From contig NZ_CP072426.1 in assembly GCF_017742995.1 (NCBI RefSeq), positions 868,001 to 932,000 of the forward strand: a DNA stretch of 64,000 bases, written 5' to 3'. The position numbers were made by a program, and so were the translations under genes. The notes beneath the pieces are model-generated. The model was not told where the DNA came from, made no database searches, and was given only the letters and a program-made list of their open reading frames with translations. Source of the stretch: Pseudoalteromonas viridis. Its GTDB lineage: Bacteria; Pseudomonadota; Gammaproteobacteria; Enterobacterales; Alteromonadaceae. Below, piece by piece: positions 22,901 through 37,900 of the stretch; position 1 is the stretch's first letter, and every line of letters starts with the position of its first letter.

Positions 22901-25900
22901 TGGCAGATCGTTGACTGCATTAATGGTGATTTTCACTTCGCCGGCGGCAGAGTCCAGGCTGCCATCGTTGGCAATGTAGCTGAAACTATCCAGGCCATTG
23001 AAGTTGCCAAACGGCGTGTAAGTGAAGGTATTACCTTGCAGCACCAGTAAACCACTCACTGGCTGACGTTCAATGGATACTGTGACACTATCGCCATCTT
23101 CATCCGATGTATCTGCCACAAAGCTGGTGGTACCATCTTCATTGACCACCACATCCATATTGTTCGCAACCGGCTGGTTGTTCACAAACTGAACGGCAAT
23201 CTCGAACGGGCTCAAAGAGGCCTGTTCAACCCCATCAGTCACACTTATCACAATATTGCTGTATACGCCCTCGTCATCTCTGCCCGGCGTGCCCGACAGC
23301 GTGCCCGTTGCGGTATCAAACTGAGCCCATACAGGCAAGTTAGCGACAGCAAATGTCAGCGCGTCCCCATCTGTATCAGAAGCCTGCGGAGTAAAGCTGT
23401 ACTCAGTGTTGTGGACTACTGTGGTATCTGGCGTACCAGAAATCACTGGCGCATCATTTACGGCATTAATCGTTAACGACACAGTGGCTGTATTTGAGTC
23501 AAGCGCCCCGTCATTAGCCATAAAGCTAAAACTGTCAGCGCCATTGAAGTCTGCATTTGGTGTATACAACCAGGTAGTATCAGACTGCTGCTGTAATGAC
23601 CCAGACGACACACCAGACACTATGCTGTATGTCAGCGGGTCGGCATCCGGGTCGGTGCCACTCAATGTAATCAGCAAGGTATCGTCTTCATTCAGAGACA
23701 ATGCTTGCCCCTCGACGACCGGTGCGTCATTAATTGGGGTGACGCTCAAGGACACCGTAGCCTGGTTCGATACAGCGCCAGCCTGGTCTTTCACGGTATA
23801 AGTGAAGCTGTCATTGCCGAAGTAGTTCGTGTTTGCAGTGTAGATAATGGTGCCCTGTGCCGTCACTGTAGTTTGGCCATTTTCAGCAGCCTGGACAACG
23901 GTGACACTACTCAAGTCGAAGCTATCTCCTTCATCCACATCAAAGTCATTGCCCAGCACGTTTACTTCGAACGACCCTTCTTCTTGCAACTCAACGCTAT
24001 TATTGACCGCTACTGGTGCATCATTCACCGGTGTTAGGGTGACGGTGACTGTCGCAGGTAAGGAAGTAAGGTTTTCACTGTCGGTTAATGTATAGGTGAA
24101 GCTGAAGGTGCCTGTTTCATCTTGCTTAGGTGCAATTTCCAAGGTGCCATCAGTCAAAATTCTCACGTCTGCTTTAGCATAGCTACCCGCGCCGTTGCCT
24201 TGATCTTCCAGCGTGACATTCGCACCATTAAAGCCCTGATCTTCCACATCTGAATCGTTCGCAAGGATGTCGAGAACAACGGTGACATCTTCGTCCGTGG
24301 TGACCGCATCATCCCCCACCACAGGGCGATCGTTGATAGCACCAATATTGACAGTAATGTTGGCTGACGCCGAGGCCAACCCGTCACTGTCTGCAATAGT
24401 ATAAGTGAAGGTATCTTCACCGGTCTCATTGGTGTTTGGTGTATAGACTAAAGTACCCGCCTCCTGGTCCAGCGTGACCAAACCCAGACTTGGTGTGCTG
24501 GTCAGTGTCAGCTCCCCGGTTGGAATACCATCTTCTATGTCCGTCGCTTCTGCACGTACAGCCAGTGCCGCAGACGGGGTGTCTTCATCTGTGCTGATCG
24601 TTAAGTTTGCAGCAACGGGGGCATCGTTCACAGGCGTGATTGTCACGACAACCGTTGCCTGTTCGGACGTATTGAGTGCGGTATCTGCTACCGTATAAGT
24701 AAAGCTATCCTGACCATTCTCGTTCGTTGCAGGCGTATAAGTTGCAATGCCATTAACAATGGACACAGATCCTTTGCTCGGCGCAGTCACAACCACAGCC
24801 GAAGCCGCGTTCATATTGCCTTCTGGGTCACTGTCGTTGTCCAGCAGGGCTATTTGTACCGCTGTATCTTCGTTGGTTGTTGCACTGTCATCTACCGCTG
24901 TCGGCGCATCCTCAACCGGGTTAATTGTTAACGATACCGTATGCGTAGCGGAGGTCGCATTTTGTGCATCGGTTACCCGGAAGGTAAAGCTATCGCTGGT
25001 GCTTTCCGAGCCATCATGCTGATAGTTAAAGCTACCATCAGCGTTCAAGCTCAGAACACCATGCTGCGGCTGAGAAACCGCACTGGCAGACAAGCTATCG
25101 CCGCTATCTATATCGTCGTCACTCGCGTTGCTCAGTAAGCCTAGCATCGTAGTCACTGTCAACAACTGCCCTTCATCAAGGCCAAAACTATAGTCTTGAG
25201 CTGTCGGTGCATCATTGGTATTAATTACCTCAATATCAAAGGCGCTAAGTGACTGTTGTGCGCTGCCGTCAGACACCGTAATCACGATTTGCGTGTCGGT
25301 GCCCACATTAGCGTCTGTCGGCGTACCCGATAACGTACCAGTTGTGGTATCAAAGCTTGCCCAGCTAGGTTGATTGCTGATAGAGAAGACCAGTACATCA
25401 CCTGCATCCACATCAGACACTGTCGGAGTGAAGCTATAGCTGGCGTCTTCATTCACACTGGTCGCAGGGGAACCACTAATTTCTGGCGCATCATTGGTAT
25501 TAACAACCGTGAGTGAGAACGCAGGCAAGGACGTAGTTGCCGTGCCATCACTAACCGAAATCACTATGCCGCTTACAGTTCCCACATCACTGTTGGTTGG
25601 TGTGCCCGACAGTGAACCAGTTTGCGTGTTAAAGCTCGCCCAGGTTGGCTGATTAACAATACTAAAGGTTAAATTGTCCCCGTCATCATCCGCTGCAACA
25701 GGTGTAAAGCTGTACGCTGAGTCCTCATTGACCGATGTTGCCGGCGTTCCGGAAATGACCGGTGCATCATTGACATTCACAACTGTAATTGCAAATGCAT
25801 TCAGACTCGCAGTCTCCACGCCATCCGAGACACTGATGACAATGTCCTGATAAGTGCCAACATCGCTGTTGGCAGGCGTACCTGTTATGGAACCGGTTGA

Positions 25901-28900
25901 AGTAGAGAAACTTGCCCAGGATGGCAGATTTGTCACGCTAAAGGTGAGTGTATCACCACTATCAACATCCGACGCCGTTGGTACAAAGCTATAAGCCGAG
26001 TCTTCATTCACTGTGGTCGCTGGCGTTCCTGATATCACAGGTGCATCATTGGTATTTGTTACTGTTAATGAGAATGCAGCCAGTGAGACTGTCTCTGTGC
26101 CATCACTTACGCTGATAACAATATCCGAAGTTGTACCCACATTGTCATTCGTCGGCGTACCTGAGAGCGTACCCGTTTGCGCATCAAAGTTTGCCCAAGC
26201 CGGTTGATTCGCGATGCTAAAGGTCAGGCTGTCGCCTACATCTACATCACTAGCTGTTGGCGTAAAGCTATATGCTGCGTCTTCACTGACACTGGTCGCT
26301 GGCGTGCCAGAGATTGTCGGTGCATCATTAGTATTTACCACTGTGATATCAAAGGCCGTCAGGCTCACAGTTTCAGTGCCATCCGTCGCACTGATCACAA
26401 TACCCTGATAAGTGGCAACGTCATCATTCGTAGGTGTGCCCGTTATAGAGCCCGTGGTCGTATCAAAGCTGGCCCACGATGGTAAATTCTGAACACTAAA
26501 GGTCAATGTGTCAGCGTCCGCGTCTGTCGCGGTTGGGGTAAAGCTGTAGGCGCTGTCTTCGTTAACCTCGGTTGCAGGTGTACCTGAGAGTACCGGTGCA
26601 TCATTCACCGGGGTGACCGTCATAGTAACCGTCGCCTCGTTCGATACCGCACCTGCCGCATCAGCTACCGTATAGGTAAAGGTATCCTCTCCTGAGAAGT
26701 TTGTGTTAGGGGTGTAAATGATCGCGCCCGCAGTCGTAACCTGAGTTTGACCACTGCTTGGCGCCCGAACAACTTTAACGCTGGAGGCATCAAAGCTGTC
26801 ATTTTCGTCCACATCGGTGTCATTACCCAAGACGTTGACTTCAAATGAGCCCTCTTCCATTAGCTGCGCAACGTTATCAACAGCGACAGGCGCATCATTG
26901 ACTGGCGTCAGCGTCACTGTCACCGTTGCTGCATCTGAGCTAAGGCCTTCGCTATCAGTCAATGTGTAAGTGAAACTAAAGGTGCCAGTCTCGTCTTGTT
27001 TAGGTGCTATCTGCAATGTGCCGTCGGTGAGTATGCTAACATCTGCTTTGGCATAACTGCCCGCACCGCTACCCTGATCTTCCAGCGAAACATTTGCACC
27101 ATTGAAGCCCTGATCTTCAACGTCCGAGTCGTTGGCGAGTATGTCAAGCATCACACTGACATCTTCGTTGGTAGTGACACTGTCATCAGCCACAACGGGG
27201 CGGTCGTTCACAGCACCTATGTTCACAGAGACAGAGCCAGACTCTGAGGTACTGCCTTCGCTGTCTGTGATGGTATAAGTGAAAGTATCCTGACCCGTTT
27301 CATTTGCATTTGGTGTGTACACCAAAGTACCGGCTTCCTGATCGATCGCGACGCTGCCCTTTGAAGGTTGCGTGGCAAGAGCAATATCACCCGAAGGCTT
27401 ACCATCCTCAATATCGCTTGCACCGGCACGCACAGCAATGGCGTCACTGGCATTGTCCTCATCTATTGATACAGTGAAGTTTTGAACAGTGGGCTGGTCG
27501 TTAACAGGCGTGATAGTCACCGTGACGGTTGCTGCAGCGGAGGTATTTAGTGCCGCATCTTTAACCGTATAAGTGAATGTGTCCTGACCCGTTTCATTCG
27601 CATTTGGTGTATAAGTCACAACGCCATTAGATATGGTTACTGACCCTTTGCCAGGCTGGGTAGCGATTGCTGCAGAGGCCTCTACCAAGTCATTTTCAGG
27701 ATCGCTGTCGTTGGTCAGCAGGTCAAAAATAACCGCTGTGTCTTCATTGGTCGTTGCTGAGTCATCCACCACTGTTGGCGCATCTGCCACCGGCGTAATA
27801 GTCAACGTCACCGTTTGCGTTGCAGAGGTTGCATTATTACTGTCGGTCACCTGGTATGTAAAGCTATCGCTGTGGTTCTCACTACCGTCATGCTGATAGC
27901 TGAAGCTACCATCTGCATTCAGCGTCAACTGGCCGAACTGTGGTTGACTTACAGCACTTGCCGTTAAGGTATCTCCGCTATCCGTGTCATCATCCGTAGC
28001 AGTACTTAACAAACCGTTAGCCGCTGTGACGGTCAATGTTGCCTCTTCGTCCAACGTGAAGGTGAAGGCCTGCCCAACCGGCGCATCATTGGTGTTTACT
28101 ACCTCGATACTGAAGGCCGTCAGCGTCGCCTGATCAGTGCCATCCGAAACTGAAATTTGAATATTTGCATGAGTACCAACATCGCTATCCGTTGGCGTTC
28201 CGGTAAGAGCCCCCGTCGTGGTGCTAAACTCAGCCCAGCTTGGTTTGTTCACAATGCTAAAGGTGTGTGTATCTCCATCGTCCGAATCAGTCAGAGTCGG
28301 GGTAAAGCTGTAGGCCTGATCTTCATTTACAGAGGTTGCAGGTGTACCCGACAGCACAGGCGCGACATTATACTTTTTCGTGACTGTGGCAGTGACACCT
28401 TCAGCGGCATTACCGACCTCGTCGGACACAATAACGGTCAGTGTCAAGGTTCCCTCATTGAGGGTACTGACATTAACGCCTGTAACTTGCTGACTGCTTG
28501 CTGTGATCGTTGTTGCACCATTGCTTGAGACAGTATTAGTGCCATCACTAATTTGATAGGTAAATGTGCCAGCCCCTTCTAATCCAGATAGAGTAAAGCT
28601 AAGTGCAGATTCATTGTCACGATTAATCAAGGTTTGGTCGACAGCGACAGACTGGCCTGATGGTGTAACATTATCGAGCGTAATAGTCTGGGTCGCTGCA
28701 GAGGACGTATTGCCTGCGGTATCCGCCTGGGTTGCTGATACGGTGAGCGTGCCATTGTTAAGCCCGCTGACATCCAGCTCACTGCCGCTCAGCGTCCAGT
28801 TACCGGAATTATCGGCGGTCACCGTGCGGCTCACCGAGCTGTTGTTATCCGTGATGGTCACGGTGACACTGTTGCCCGCTTCGGCACCGGAGCCGGCAAT

Positions 28901-31900
28901 GAGCACGTCGTTGTCTTCCGCCGCATTAACCAGGCCGTCGGTCTCAATCGGGGTGGTGATGGTCACCGCAGACGGCGCGGCATTGTCCAGGGTAATGGTT
29001 TGCGTGGCTGCGGTGGAGGTATTGCCCGCCGTATCCGCCTGGGTTGCCGACACGGTGAGCGTGCCATTGTTCAGGCCGCTGACATCCAGCTCACTGCCAC
29101 TCAGTGTCCAGTTACCGGAATTGTCGGCCGTTACAGTGCGGCTCACCGAGCTGTTGTTATCCGTGATGGTCACGGTCACGCTATTGCCCGCTTCCGCACC
29201 CGATCCCGCAATGAGCACATCGTTGTCTTCCGCCGCATTAACCAGGCCGTCGGTCTCAATCGGGGTGGTGATGGTCACCGCAGACGGCGCGGCATTGTCC
29301 AGGGTAATGGTTTGCGTGGCTGCGGTGGAGGTATTGCCCGCCGTATCCGCCTGGGTTGCCGACACGGTGAGCGTGCCATTGTTCAGGCCGCTGACATCCA
29401 GCTCACTGCCACTCAGCGTCCAGTTGCCGGAGTTATCGGCGGTTACGGTGCGACTCACCGAGCTGTTGTTGTCCGTGATGGTCACAGTGACACTGTTGCC
29501 CGCTTCGGCACCCGATCCCGCGATCAGCACGTCGTTGTCTTCCGCCGCATTAACCAGTCCGTCGGTCTCAATCGGCGTGGTGATGGTCACCGCAGACGGC
29601 GCGGCATTGTCGAGCGTAATGGTTTGGGTGGCTGCAGTGGACGTATTGCCCGCCGTATCCGCCTGGGTTGCGGAGACCGTGAGCGTGCCATTGTTCAGGC
29701 CGCTGACATCCAGCTCACTGCCGCTCAGCGTCCAGTTACCTGAATTGTCGGCCGTTACAGTGCGGCTCACCGAGCTGTTGTTATCCGTGATGGTCACGGT
29801 CACGCTATTGCCCGCTTCCGCACCCGATCCCGCAATGAGCACATCGTTGTCTTCCGCCGCATTAACCAGGCCGTCTGTTTCAATCGGCGTGGTGATGGTC
29901 ACCGCAGACGGCGCAGCATTGTCCAACGTAATGGTTTGCGTGGCTGCGGTGGAGGTATTGCCCGCCGTATCCGCCTGGGTTGCGGAGACCGTGAGCGTGC
30001 CATTGTTCAGGCCGCTGACATCCAGCTCACTGCCGCTCAGCGTCCAGTTACCTGAATTGTCGGCCGTTACAGTGCGGCTCACCGAGCTGTTGTTATCCGT
30101 GATGGTCACGGTCACGCTATTGCCCGCTTCCGCACCCGATCCCGCAATGAGCACATCGTTGTCTTCCGCCGCATTAACCAGGCCGTCTGTTTCAATCGGC
30201 GTGGTGATGGTCACCGCAGACGGCGCGGCATTGTCGAGCGTAATAGTTTGCGTGGCTGCGGTGGAGGTATTGCCCGCCGTATCCGCCTGGGTTGCGGAGA
30301 CTGTGAGCGTGCCATTGTTCAGGCCGCTGACATCCAGCTCACTGCCGCTCAGCGTCCAGTTACCGGAGTTATCGGCCGTTACGGTGCGACTCACCGAGCT
30401 GTTGTTATCCGTGATGGTCACGGTGACGCTGTTGCCCGCTTCGGCACCGGAGCCAGCGATCAGCACGTCGTTGTCTTCCGCCGCATTAACCAGGCCGTCG
30501 GTCTCAATCGGGGTGGTGATGGTCACCGCAGACGGCGCGGCATTATCGAGCGTAATGGTTTGCGTGGCAGCGGTGGAGTTATTGCCCGCCGTATCCGCCT
30601 GGGTCGCCGACACGGTAAGCGTGCCATTGTTCAGGCCGCTGACATCCAGCTCACTGCCGCTCAGCGTCCAGTTACCGGAGTTATCGGCCGTTACGGTGCG
30701 ACTCACCGAGCTGTTGTTATCCGTGATGGTCACGGTGACGCTGTTGCCCGCTTCGGCACCGGAGCCGGCGATCAGCACGTCGTTGTCTTCCGCCGCATTA
30801 ACCAGTCCGTCGGTCTCAATCGGCGTGGTGATGGTCACCGCAGACGGCGCGGCATTGTCGAGCGTAATGGTTTGCGTGGCTGCGGTGGAGGTATTGCCCG
30901 CCGTATCCGCCTGGGTCGCGGAGACCGTGAGCGTGCCATTGTTCAGGCCGCTGACATCCAGCTCACTGCCGCTCAGCGTCCAGTTACCGGAATTATCGGC
31001 GGTCACCGTGCGGCTCACCGAGCTGTTGTTATCCGTGATGGTCACGGTGACACTGTTACCCGCTTCGGCACCGGAGCCGGCGATCAGCACGTCGTTGTCT
31101 TCAGCCGCATTGACGCGTCCGTCGATCTCAATCGGCGTGGTGATGGTCACGGCAGACGGCGCAGCATTGTCCAGGGTAATGGTTTGCGTGGCTGCGGTGG
31201 AGGTATTGCCCGCCGTATCCGCCTGGGTTGCCGACACGGTGAGCGTGCCATTGTTCAGGCCGCTGACATCCAGCTCACTGCCGCTCAGCGTCCAGTTGCC
31301 GGAATTGTCGGCGGTCACGGTGCGACTCACCGAGCTGTTGTTATCCGTGATGGTCACGGTGACACTGTTACCCGCTTCGGCACCGGAGCCGGCGATCAGC
31401 ACGTCGTTGTCTTCCGCCGCATTAACCAGTCCGTCGGTCTCAATCGGCGTGGTGATGGTCACCGCAGACGGCGCGGCATTGTCGAGCGTAATGGTTTGGG
31501 TGGCTGCAGTGGACGTATTGCCCGCCGTATCCGCCTGGGTTGCGGAGACCGTGAGCGTGCCATTGTTCAGGCCGCTGACATCCAGCTCACTGCCGCTCAG
31601 CGTCCAGTTACCTGAATTGTCGGCCGTTACAGTGCGGCTCACCGAGCTGTTGTTATCCGTGATGGTCACGGTCACGCTATTGCCCGCTTCCGCACCCGAT
31701 CCCGCAATGAGCACATCGTTGTCTTCCGCCGCATTAACCAGGCCGTCTGTTTCAATCGGCGTGGTGATGGTCACCGCAGACGGCGCAGCATTGTCCAACG
31801 TAATGGTTTGCGTGGCTGCGGTGGAGGTATTGCCCGCCGTATCCGCCTGGGTTGCGGAGACCGTGAGCGTGCCATTGTTCAGGCCGCTGACATCCAGCTC

Positions 31901-34900
31901 ACTGCCGCTCAGCGTCCAGTTACCTGAATTGTCGGCCGTTACGGTGCGACTCACCGAGCTGTTGTTATCCGTGATGGTCACGGTGACGCTGTTGCCTGCT
32001 TCAGCACCGGAGCCGGCGATCAGCACGTCGTTGTCTTCCGCCGCATTAACCAGTCCGTCGGTCTCAATCGGCGTGGTGATGGTCACCGCAGACGGCGCGG
32101 CATTGTCGAGCGTAATGGTTTGCGTGGCTGCGGTGGAGGTATTGCCCGCCGTATCCGCCTGGGTCGCGGAGACCGTGAGCGTGCCATTGTTCAGGCCGCT
32201 GACATCCAGCTCACTGCCGCTCAGCGTCCAGTTACCGGAATTATCGGCGGTCACCGTGCGGCTCACCGAGCTGTTGTTATCCGTGATGGTCACAGTGACG
32301 CTGTTGCCTGCTTCGGCACCGGAGCCTGCGATCAGCACGTCGTTATCTTCAGCCGCATTGACGCGTCCGTCGATCTCAATCGGCGTGGTGATGGTCACGG
32401 CAGACGGCGCAGCATTGTCCAGGGTAATGGTTTGGGTGGCTGCGGTGGAGGTATTGCCCGCCGTATCCGCCTGGGTTGCCGACACGGTGAGCGTGCCATT
32501 GTTCAGGCCGCTGACATCCAGCTCACTGCCGCTCAGCGTCCAGTTGCCGGAATTGTCGGCGGTCACGGTGCGACTCACCGAGCTGTTGTTATCCGTGATG
32601 GTCACGGTGACACTGTTACCCGCTTCGGCGCCCGAGCCGGCGATCAGCACGTCGTTGTCTTCAGCCGCATTGACGCGTCCGTCGGTCTCAATCGGCGTGG
32701 AAATGGTCACCGCAGACGGCGCCGTGTTGTCGAGGGTAATAGTTTGGGTGGCTGCGCTAGAGGTATTACCTGCAGTATCAGTTTGAGTCGCCGAGACTGT
32801 GAGCGTGCCATTATTCAGACCGCTAACATCCAGCTCACTGCCACTCAGCGTCCAATTACCAGACCCATCAGAAGTCACCGTACGGCTCACTGAGCTGTTA
32901 TTGTCCGTGATGGTCACGGTCACACTGTTACCCGACTCCGCGCCGGAGCCCGCGATCAGCACGTCGTTGTCTTCAGCCGCGTTGACGAGCCCATCAACTT
33001 CGATAGGCGTGGTGATGCTGACCGCTGCCACGCTGGTATCCACTGTGACAGAGAGGCCTGAGCCATCGGCAGTATTGCCTGCAGTATCAGTCGTTCGAGC
33101 TGTCATCGTGTGTGTGCCCGCTGATAAAGCAGACGTTGTGATAGTCCAGGTACCTAAGGTTGCAGTACCGGTGCCCACAGTACCATCAATGCTTGAAATT
33201 AACGTAATAGCACCGCCATTGGGGCCAGAACCGGTAAACGTCGCCGTAGTATCATTGGTGATATTGTCCGTATTAGATGTACCAGTATCGCTGCTTGCAT
33301 CCAGATCAGGTGTGCCAGGCGCTGAAGGCGCGGTTGTATCTATTGTGACACTTAAGCTACTGGATGCCGCACTCTCGTTACTGCTGGCATCCGTTGCTTT
33401 TGCTGTGATGGCATGTGTTACGCCAGCGGTCAGAGCACTGGTGGTAATCTGCCAGTTGCCTCCCGTTGCAGTACCTGTGCCTATAACGGTTGTACCGCCA
33501 CCCTCCTGATTGCTGTACAGCCTGACCGTCGAGCCACTCTCCGCGGTTCCGCTGAAGGTTGGAGTAGTATCATTGGTATTGTTGTCGGTGTTTGAAGAAC
33601 CGGTATCTGAACCAGCATCAAGGTCTGGCGTCGACGGTGCATTTGGTGCCACATCATCATTCACGGTAATCGTAAATGCTTTTTGGAATGTCGTTGTAGA
33701 ATCACTGGTTTGTATACAAACAACATAACTTCCAGCCGACAATGCAGCTTGAGTTTCAAGGTTCGAACCATTGATCTGGAAACTACCGTTGTTGGTGTCT
33801 GCACTGCACGTGCCATTGGCACTGGCGCCACTGCTAACGATAGTATAAGTGTGGCTATCACTGGTATCAGGATCTGTGGTACTCAAAGTACCTATATTTG
33901 CACCTGCGCCAGTCGCTGATTGATTGATTGACGCCGTATCCAGACTAATATCAGTTGGATCATCATTTTGCGCAGTAATGGTAACAGATGCCTGATTAGT
34001 GCCCGTACTGTTTGCAGTACCATCATTAAAGGTATAATCGAGCGTTACAGATGCCGGTGGCGCTTCTGAGCTGTTTTGATAAGTGATATTTTGCAATACA
34101 GAATCTACGATTGCAGAGGTTGCGCTGGTGTTGAACGTCAACACTAACGTGCCGGATGAGTTAGTGGTAACTGTACCAACCGTCGTCGAGTTGTAAGTAA
34201 AAGTACTGCTCTCGGTCAAGGAGCCCAGCAGACCATTGTTACCAAACACATCCTGTGCATTGGCACCGCCATTGCGAGCAATGGTCAAGGTCGCGTTATT
34301 ATAGTTACCTGCACCGCTGTCGAGCGCATCCAGCTCAGTATCGGCAATCAATACATCTGAATCAATCACCACAGCCGAGCCGTTTTCTATGAATGTACCT
34401 CCACCATTGAGGTTGCTAAATACAGGCACATCATTCGGCGTAATAAAGGTGATATCGGTATTTGCGCCATTGTCTGCCACCGTAAAATCAAGTGAGTTGG
34501 CTGGCGCATTTGACAAGCTAATTGCCACTTCAATGGAGCTAAAGTCAGTCCCATTGGTATCAACCTGAAGTGTGCTAGTACCATTAAAACGCACGTTGCT
34601 GGTTGTCAGGCCAGTGACACTGTTGATAGTAATAATGTCACCCACACTCAAATCGGTAATGGTGTCGCCGTTAAGATCAGACGCGTCACCAACAAAATTA
34701 TCGTTGCCTGCGTTACCTGTCATCGAGTCTGTACCACCGCCCGGGCGGATAGTGTCGGTGCCGCTACCACCTGTGATGGTGTCGTTACCGTCAAAGTCAG
34801 TGGCGGTCATATTAATGGTATCACCGCTAAGCGCGCTTGCATTTAGCGTAATTCCACCGGCAAGCGCAAAGCCCGCGGCATTAGAGATAGTGACCGAATT

Positions 34901-37900
34901 ACCGTTGGAATCAAAGTTGTCTGTCAGCGTAATGGTAAAGATGTTATTGGTACCAATTGCCAGGTTTTCGATTTCGGAAACGCTGGTATTGGTAAAGTTA
35001 AACGTGCCCCCGTCCATCAATTTGAGCGTTTCAGAGCCCGCAGCACCGGTAATAGCCGTAGTAAAGTTATTTGCCACATTTGCCGCGTCAATCGCCACTG
35101 TTGCGCCGCTGGCCAGTGACAAAGTGCCAATGTTGGTAAAGCCACCACTACTAACATCTGCACCATCTGATGCACTCACTGTATCACCGGTAGTTGGGTC
35201 GCCGACCAGTGAGCCATTAAAGGCACTGCCAGCAATATCAAACGTGATAGCATCGTTAGACACGGTTGCATCTATCGTGGCCGATGCATTGGTAACTGTG
35301 ATGGTCCGGGTGTTGGTAGTGTCGTCATTTACTGAGTAGGTCTCAATGCCTGTTAGTGTTGTAAAGTCGCCATCACCACTGATTGTAATGGTCTCAGAGC
35401 CTGCAGCCGTCACTGTACCTGTAAACGCCGCATTTTGCGCTGGGCTCATGGTGACAGATGCACCACTGGCCAAGGTCAAATTAACTATGTTGGCAAGCGT
35501 ACCGCCAGAGATATTCGCCCCTGAAGACATAGACACAGTATCTGCCGTTGTACCATCGCCCGTAAGTGTGCCCGTGTAACTGAGCGTACCCACGTTGAAT
35601 GTCACGGCATCAGTAGAAGACGATGCGGTCACAGAAGTGCCAGCGGCAGCAACGGTCACTGTACGGCTATTAGTCGAAGAGTCACCGACCGAGAAGTTCT
35701 CAACGTTAGCAAGCGTTGTAAAGTCACCGTCGCCAGAGATATTAATCGTTTCAGTGCCTGCTGCTGTGATAGTACCGCCAAATAGAGCAGGCTGAGAGGC
35801 CGTCATTGACACGGTTGCACCACTGGCCAATGTCAGGTTTTCAAAGTTAGACACCGTTGCACCAGCAATACTCGCGCCTGAACTCATAGAAAGCGTGTCT
35901 GTGCCACCGGCAGCATTGAGAGTGCCGGTTGCTGTCAAAGCGGCTATGTTTATGGTGTCATTGCCGCTGCTACCTGTTACATTCTGGCCCGCAGCACTCA
36001 ATGTGATACTGTTTGCCGCGCCTAAAATATAAGTTTCAATCGCGCTTGCTGCTGTTAAGCCGTCGGTTGCTGCAGAGATAGTTATGCTTTCTGTTGCACT
36101 GCCGTTAACTGTACTAAAGGCATCATGCTGCGCTTCAGTCATCGTCACAGATGCATTAGCATCCACTGTTAACGTCTCGAAACCACTTACGGTCGCACCG
36201 GCAATACTGGCCCCATTACCCAGTTGCAATACGTCGGTACCGCCACTGCCAGACAATGTACCTGTTGCTGTTACAGAGCCTGTTACAACTGTGTCAGCCG
36301 AGCTGCTGCCCGTCACATTTTGTGAAGCACCACCCAGCGTAAAGGTAAAACCTGCGCCTAATACATAAGTCTCGATATCCGCATCACCGCTAATCGCACC
36401 ATCGCCATCAGCACTGCTGAGCGTAAACTGGTTAGTCCCGGCGCCATTGATGGTGGTAAACGATTCATGCTGAGACTCGGTCAGTGTGATAGATGCGCCG
36501 CTATCTGGCGTAAGTGTCTCAAAGCCACTTAAAGACGTTAGGTTGGCCAGGTTAGTGCTGGTAGGCACTGAGAGGATATCTGTACCTGTCCCGCCGCTTG
36601 CCGTAGAGCCGGTGGTATGGCTGGCATTGGCGATTGTCAGGGTTTCGTCTCCTCCCGCAAACGTAATAGCCGGGCTTAGATTTGTGCCATTGCTGGTATT
36701 AAAGCCCGCTGCTGTCGAGCTGGCAGCAGTGACATCCGTGACACTGACGGTGGCCGTACGCGTTGTACTGCTCGCAGAACCATCGTTGATCACCACAGTC
36801 ACAGTGCGTGCCGTCTCGTTTGGCGTACTCGAAGTATTGTTATAAGTGATTGCCTGAAGGAAGGTGGTGACTTCAGCAGGCGTCGCCGTTGCACCCGTAA
36901 TAGAAATGGTGTCTTGCAGAGTAATATCGGACGCACCCGATATACCAGTCAAAGCATTTTGTGCAGCAGCCGTCACATTCAGGCCTTCAGATGCACCATC
37001 CTGATCATTGGTCAGTGAAATTGTTATGGTTGTAATGGTGTCACTGTCTGCATCCGTTGCAGAGGCGCTGCTGGCAATGTTAACCGCACCGCTCCCCTCA
37101 GAAAAACTGGCACTGCTGTCATTACTGCCACTACCTGTATCTAGATCAACAACAGGGGTTGTATTGGCGGTAGTAAAATTAAAGGTGGTGTTGTCACTTA
37201 TCCCCGTGAAGGCATTGCTGGATGTATCTGTTACCGCACCAGAGTCAATACGGATAGCGTATGTCCGGTTGCCGGTTAAATCACTGGTTGGATTCACGTA
37301 GACTTTGTCGCTGGTAATACTCACCCGGCCAGCTCCTGGCGAAGTGGTTGTGCCATCGCTTTCGCTGGCAACGTCAAATACCTCAAAATCACTGCTGTCG
37401 GTGACATTGCGGATAGTGATATTACCACTGCTCAGCGCGATATTCTCATCAAAGTCTATGATGATGTTATTGCTTACAGAAACATTGGTCGCGTTATCAT
37501 TCGGGGTTGAGGTACCACCTTCAAATTGAGGCGCCGTTGAATCAGACGCTGGTGCATCATCTACAGTGATGTTGCGGATTGCGAAGCGTGAGTCGTAAGC
37601 ACTGGCGGGATCTGTATCCGGGAATGAAATGATTAAGGTGTCAATGTCTTGCCAGAGCGCGTTATTAAAATCACTACTACGCGTAAAGCTAAAAGTCGTG
37701 CCCACCCCGGGCCCTACCGGTGGCGTTAAGTCAACCGTGACCGTTTGCCCACCGTCTTTAAAGCCGGTAAATCGGACCCTGTGTTCTGCATCAGTGGCAG
37801 TTGCGCGGACAAAAGTAATACCATCAAAACTAAAATGTTTACCTGCGTTCTCCAGGAGTTTATAGGCCTTGTCAGTCGCGCTGGCTCCGGAGTTACCAAT

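Noticed and set aside
28566..32786. A 1406-codon open frame on the plus strand across the adhesin repeats, plus shorter ones at 29000-29743, 30248-31615 and 32120-32893
   Set aside because: These are antisense to the 312-bp coding repeats and merely repeat with the same period. They have no ribosome site and no family-like sequence, and the minus strand clearly encodes Ig domains.
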